A DNA stretch of 55,308 nucleotides from Yersinia vastinensis (GTDB lineage Bacteria; Pseudomonadota; Gammaproteobacteria; Enterobacterales; Enterobacteriaceae), in assembly GCF_902726565.1 (NCBI RefSeq), contig NZ_CACVAF010000018.1:1-55308 (forward strand), in the 5' to 3' direction. Below, in pieces: positions 55,150 through 55,308 of the stretch. The notes under the pieces are model-generated. The model was not told the origin of the DNA and did no database searches. It saw only the letters and a list, made by a program, of their open reading frames with translations. The position numbers were made by a program, and so were the translations under genes. The stretch's first letter is position 1; every line of letters starts with the position of its first letter.

Positions 55150-55308
55150 TGACTACCCTATACATGTTGCATGTGTGGCGAAGAGAGTATCTTATCACTC
55201 CGCCCACAACATAGGTAAATCCATGTAGGCTATTAACGATTAATGACGATAACTTATAGTAATAGTTATTAAATGTTATTATATATAAAAGTAATAGGTT
55301 ATCCTAGT

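Overview
The window is an enterobacterial chromosome segment, most likely Yersinia of the Y. enterocolitica group. This rests on a backbone of recognisable enterobacterial genes in E. coli-like order (sdsR, yebY-copD-copC, holE, exoX, ptrB, yebF, yebG, purT, yoaH, pabB, nudL, sdaA, yoaE, manXYZ, yobD, mntP, rlmA, cspC-yobF, yebO), interrupted by genes absent from that place in E. coli, and on a TonB-dependent receptor that matches my memory of Y. enterocolitica FcuA. No database search was run, so every name rests on recalled sequences and motifs.

Layout. 1-10 kb is accessory: an MFS exporter, two LysE/RhtB-type exporters each divergent from its own regulator (LysR, Lrp/AsnC), a short GhoT/OrtT-like membrane toxin, uspF, an RluA-family pseudouridine synthase, yaiL, and a LysR/SDR pair. 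10.2-17.5 kb is a complete tripartite ABC exporter operon (HlyD-type adaptor, double ATPase, two permeases, outer-membrane factor) divergent from a TetR/CecR-like repressor over a near-ideal palindrome. 17.6-20.1 kb is a decayed phage or mobile island: a broken lysozyme, orphan genes, an NrdA ATP-cone fragment with a structured leader, and a triple direct repeat. It ends at the sRNA gene sdsR.

20.2-43.2 kb is the conserved backbone: copper proteins, ferritin, holE, peptidases, the SOS gene yebG with a good LexA box, dbpA divergent from purT with a PurR box, folate and serine metabolism, the mannose PTS, and mntP behind a Fur box and a yybP-ykoY manganese riboswitch. 43.3-50.6 kb holds fcuA, a GhoS-like protein, rlmA, a second FtsI-type transpeptidase with an altered SxN motif divergent from a PgeF/YfiH-like protein, and the cspC-yobF pair. 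50.6-55.3 kb holds pagP, an aromatic amino-acid permease and two phage-type small genes (DUF4060-like, NinX-like) lying between yobF and yebO, which are neighbours in E. coli.

Functional themes are export of small molecules (left third), metal homeostasis (copC/copD, ftnA, mntP, fcuA), and envelope remodelling (FtsI paralogue, PgeF-like protein, PagP). The most interesting points are the SSD-type FtsI paralogue beside a peptidoglycan-editing homologue, separated GhoT-like and GhoS-like proteins, the decayed island with its two-hairpin leader before an ATP-cone fragment, and the split yobF/yebO locus. I found no tRNA, rRNA, CRISPR array or intact insertion sequence.
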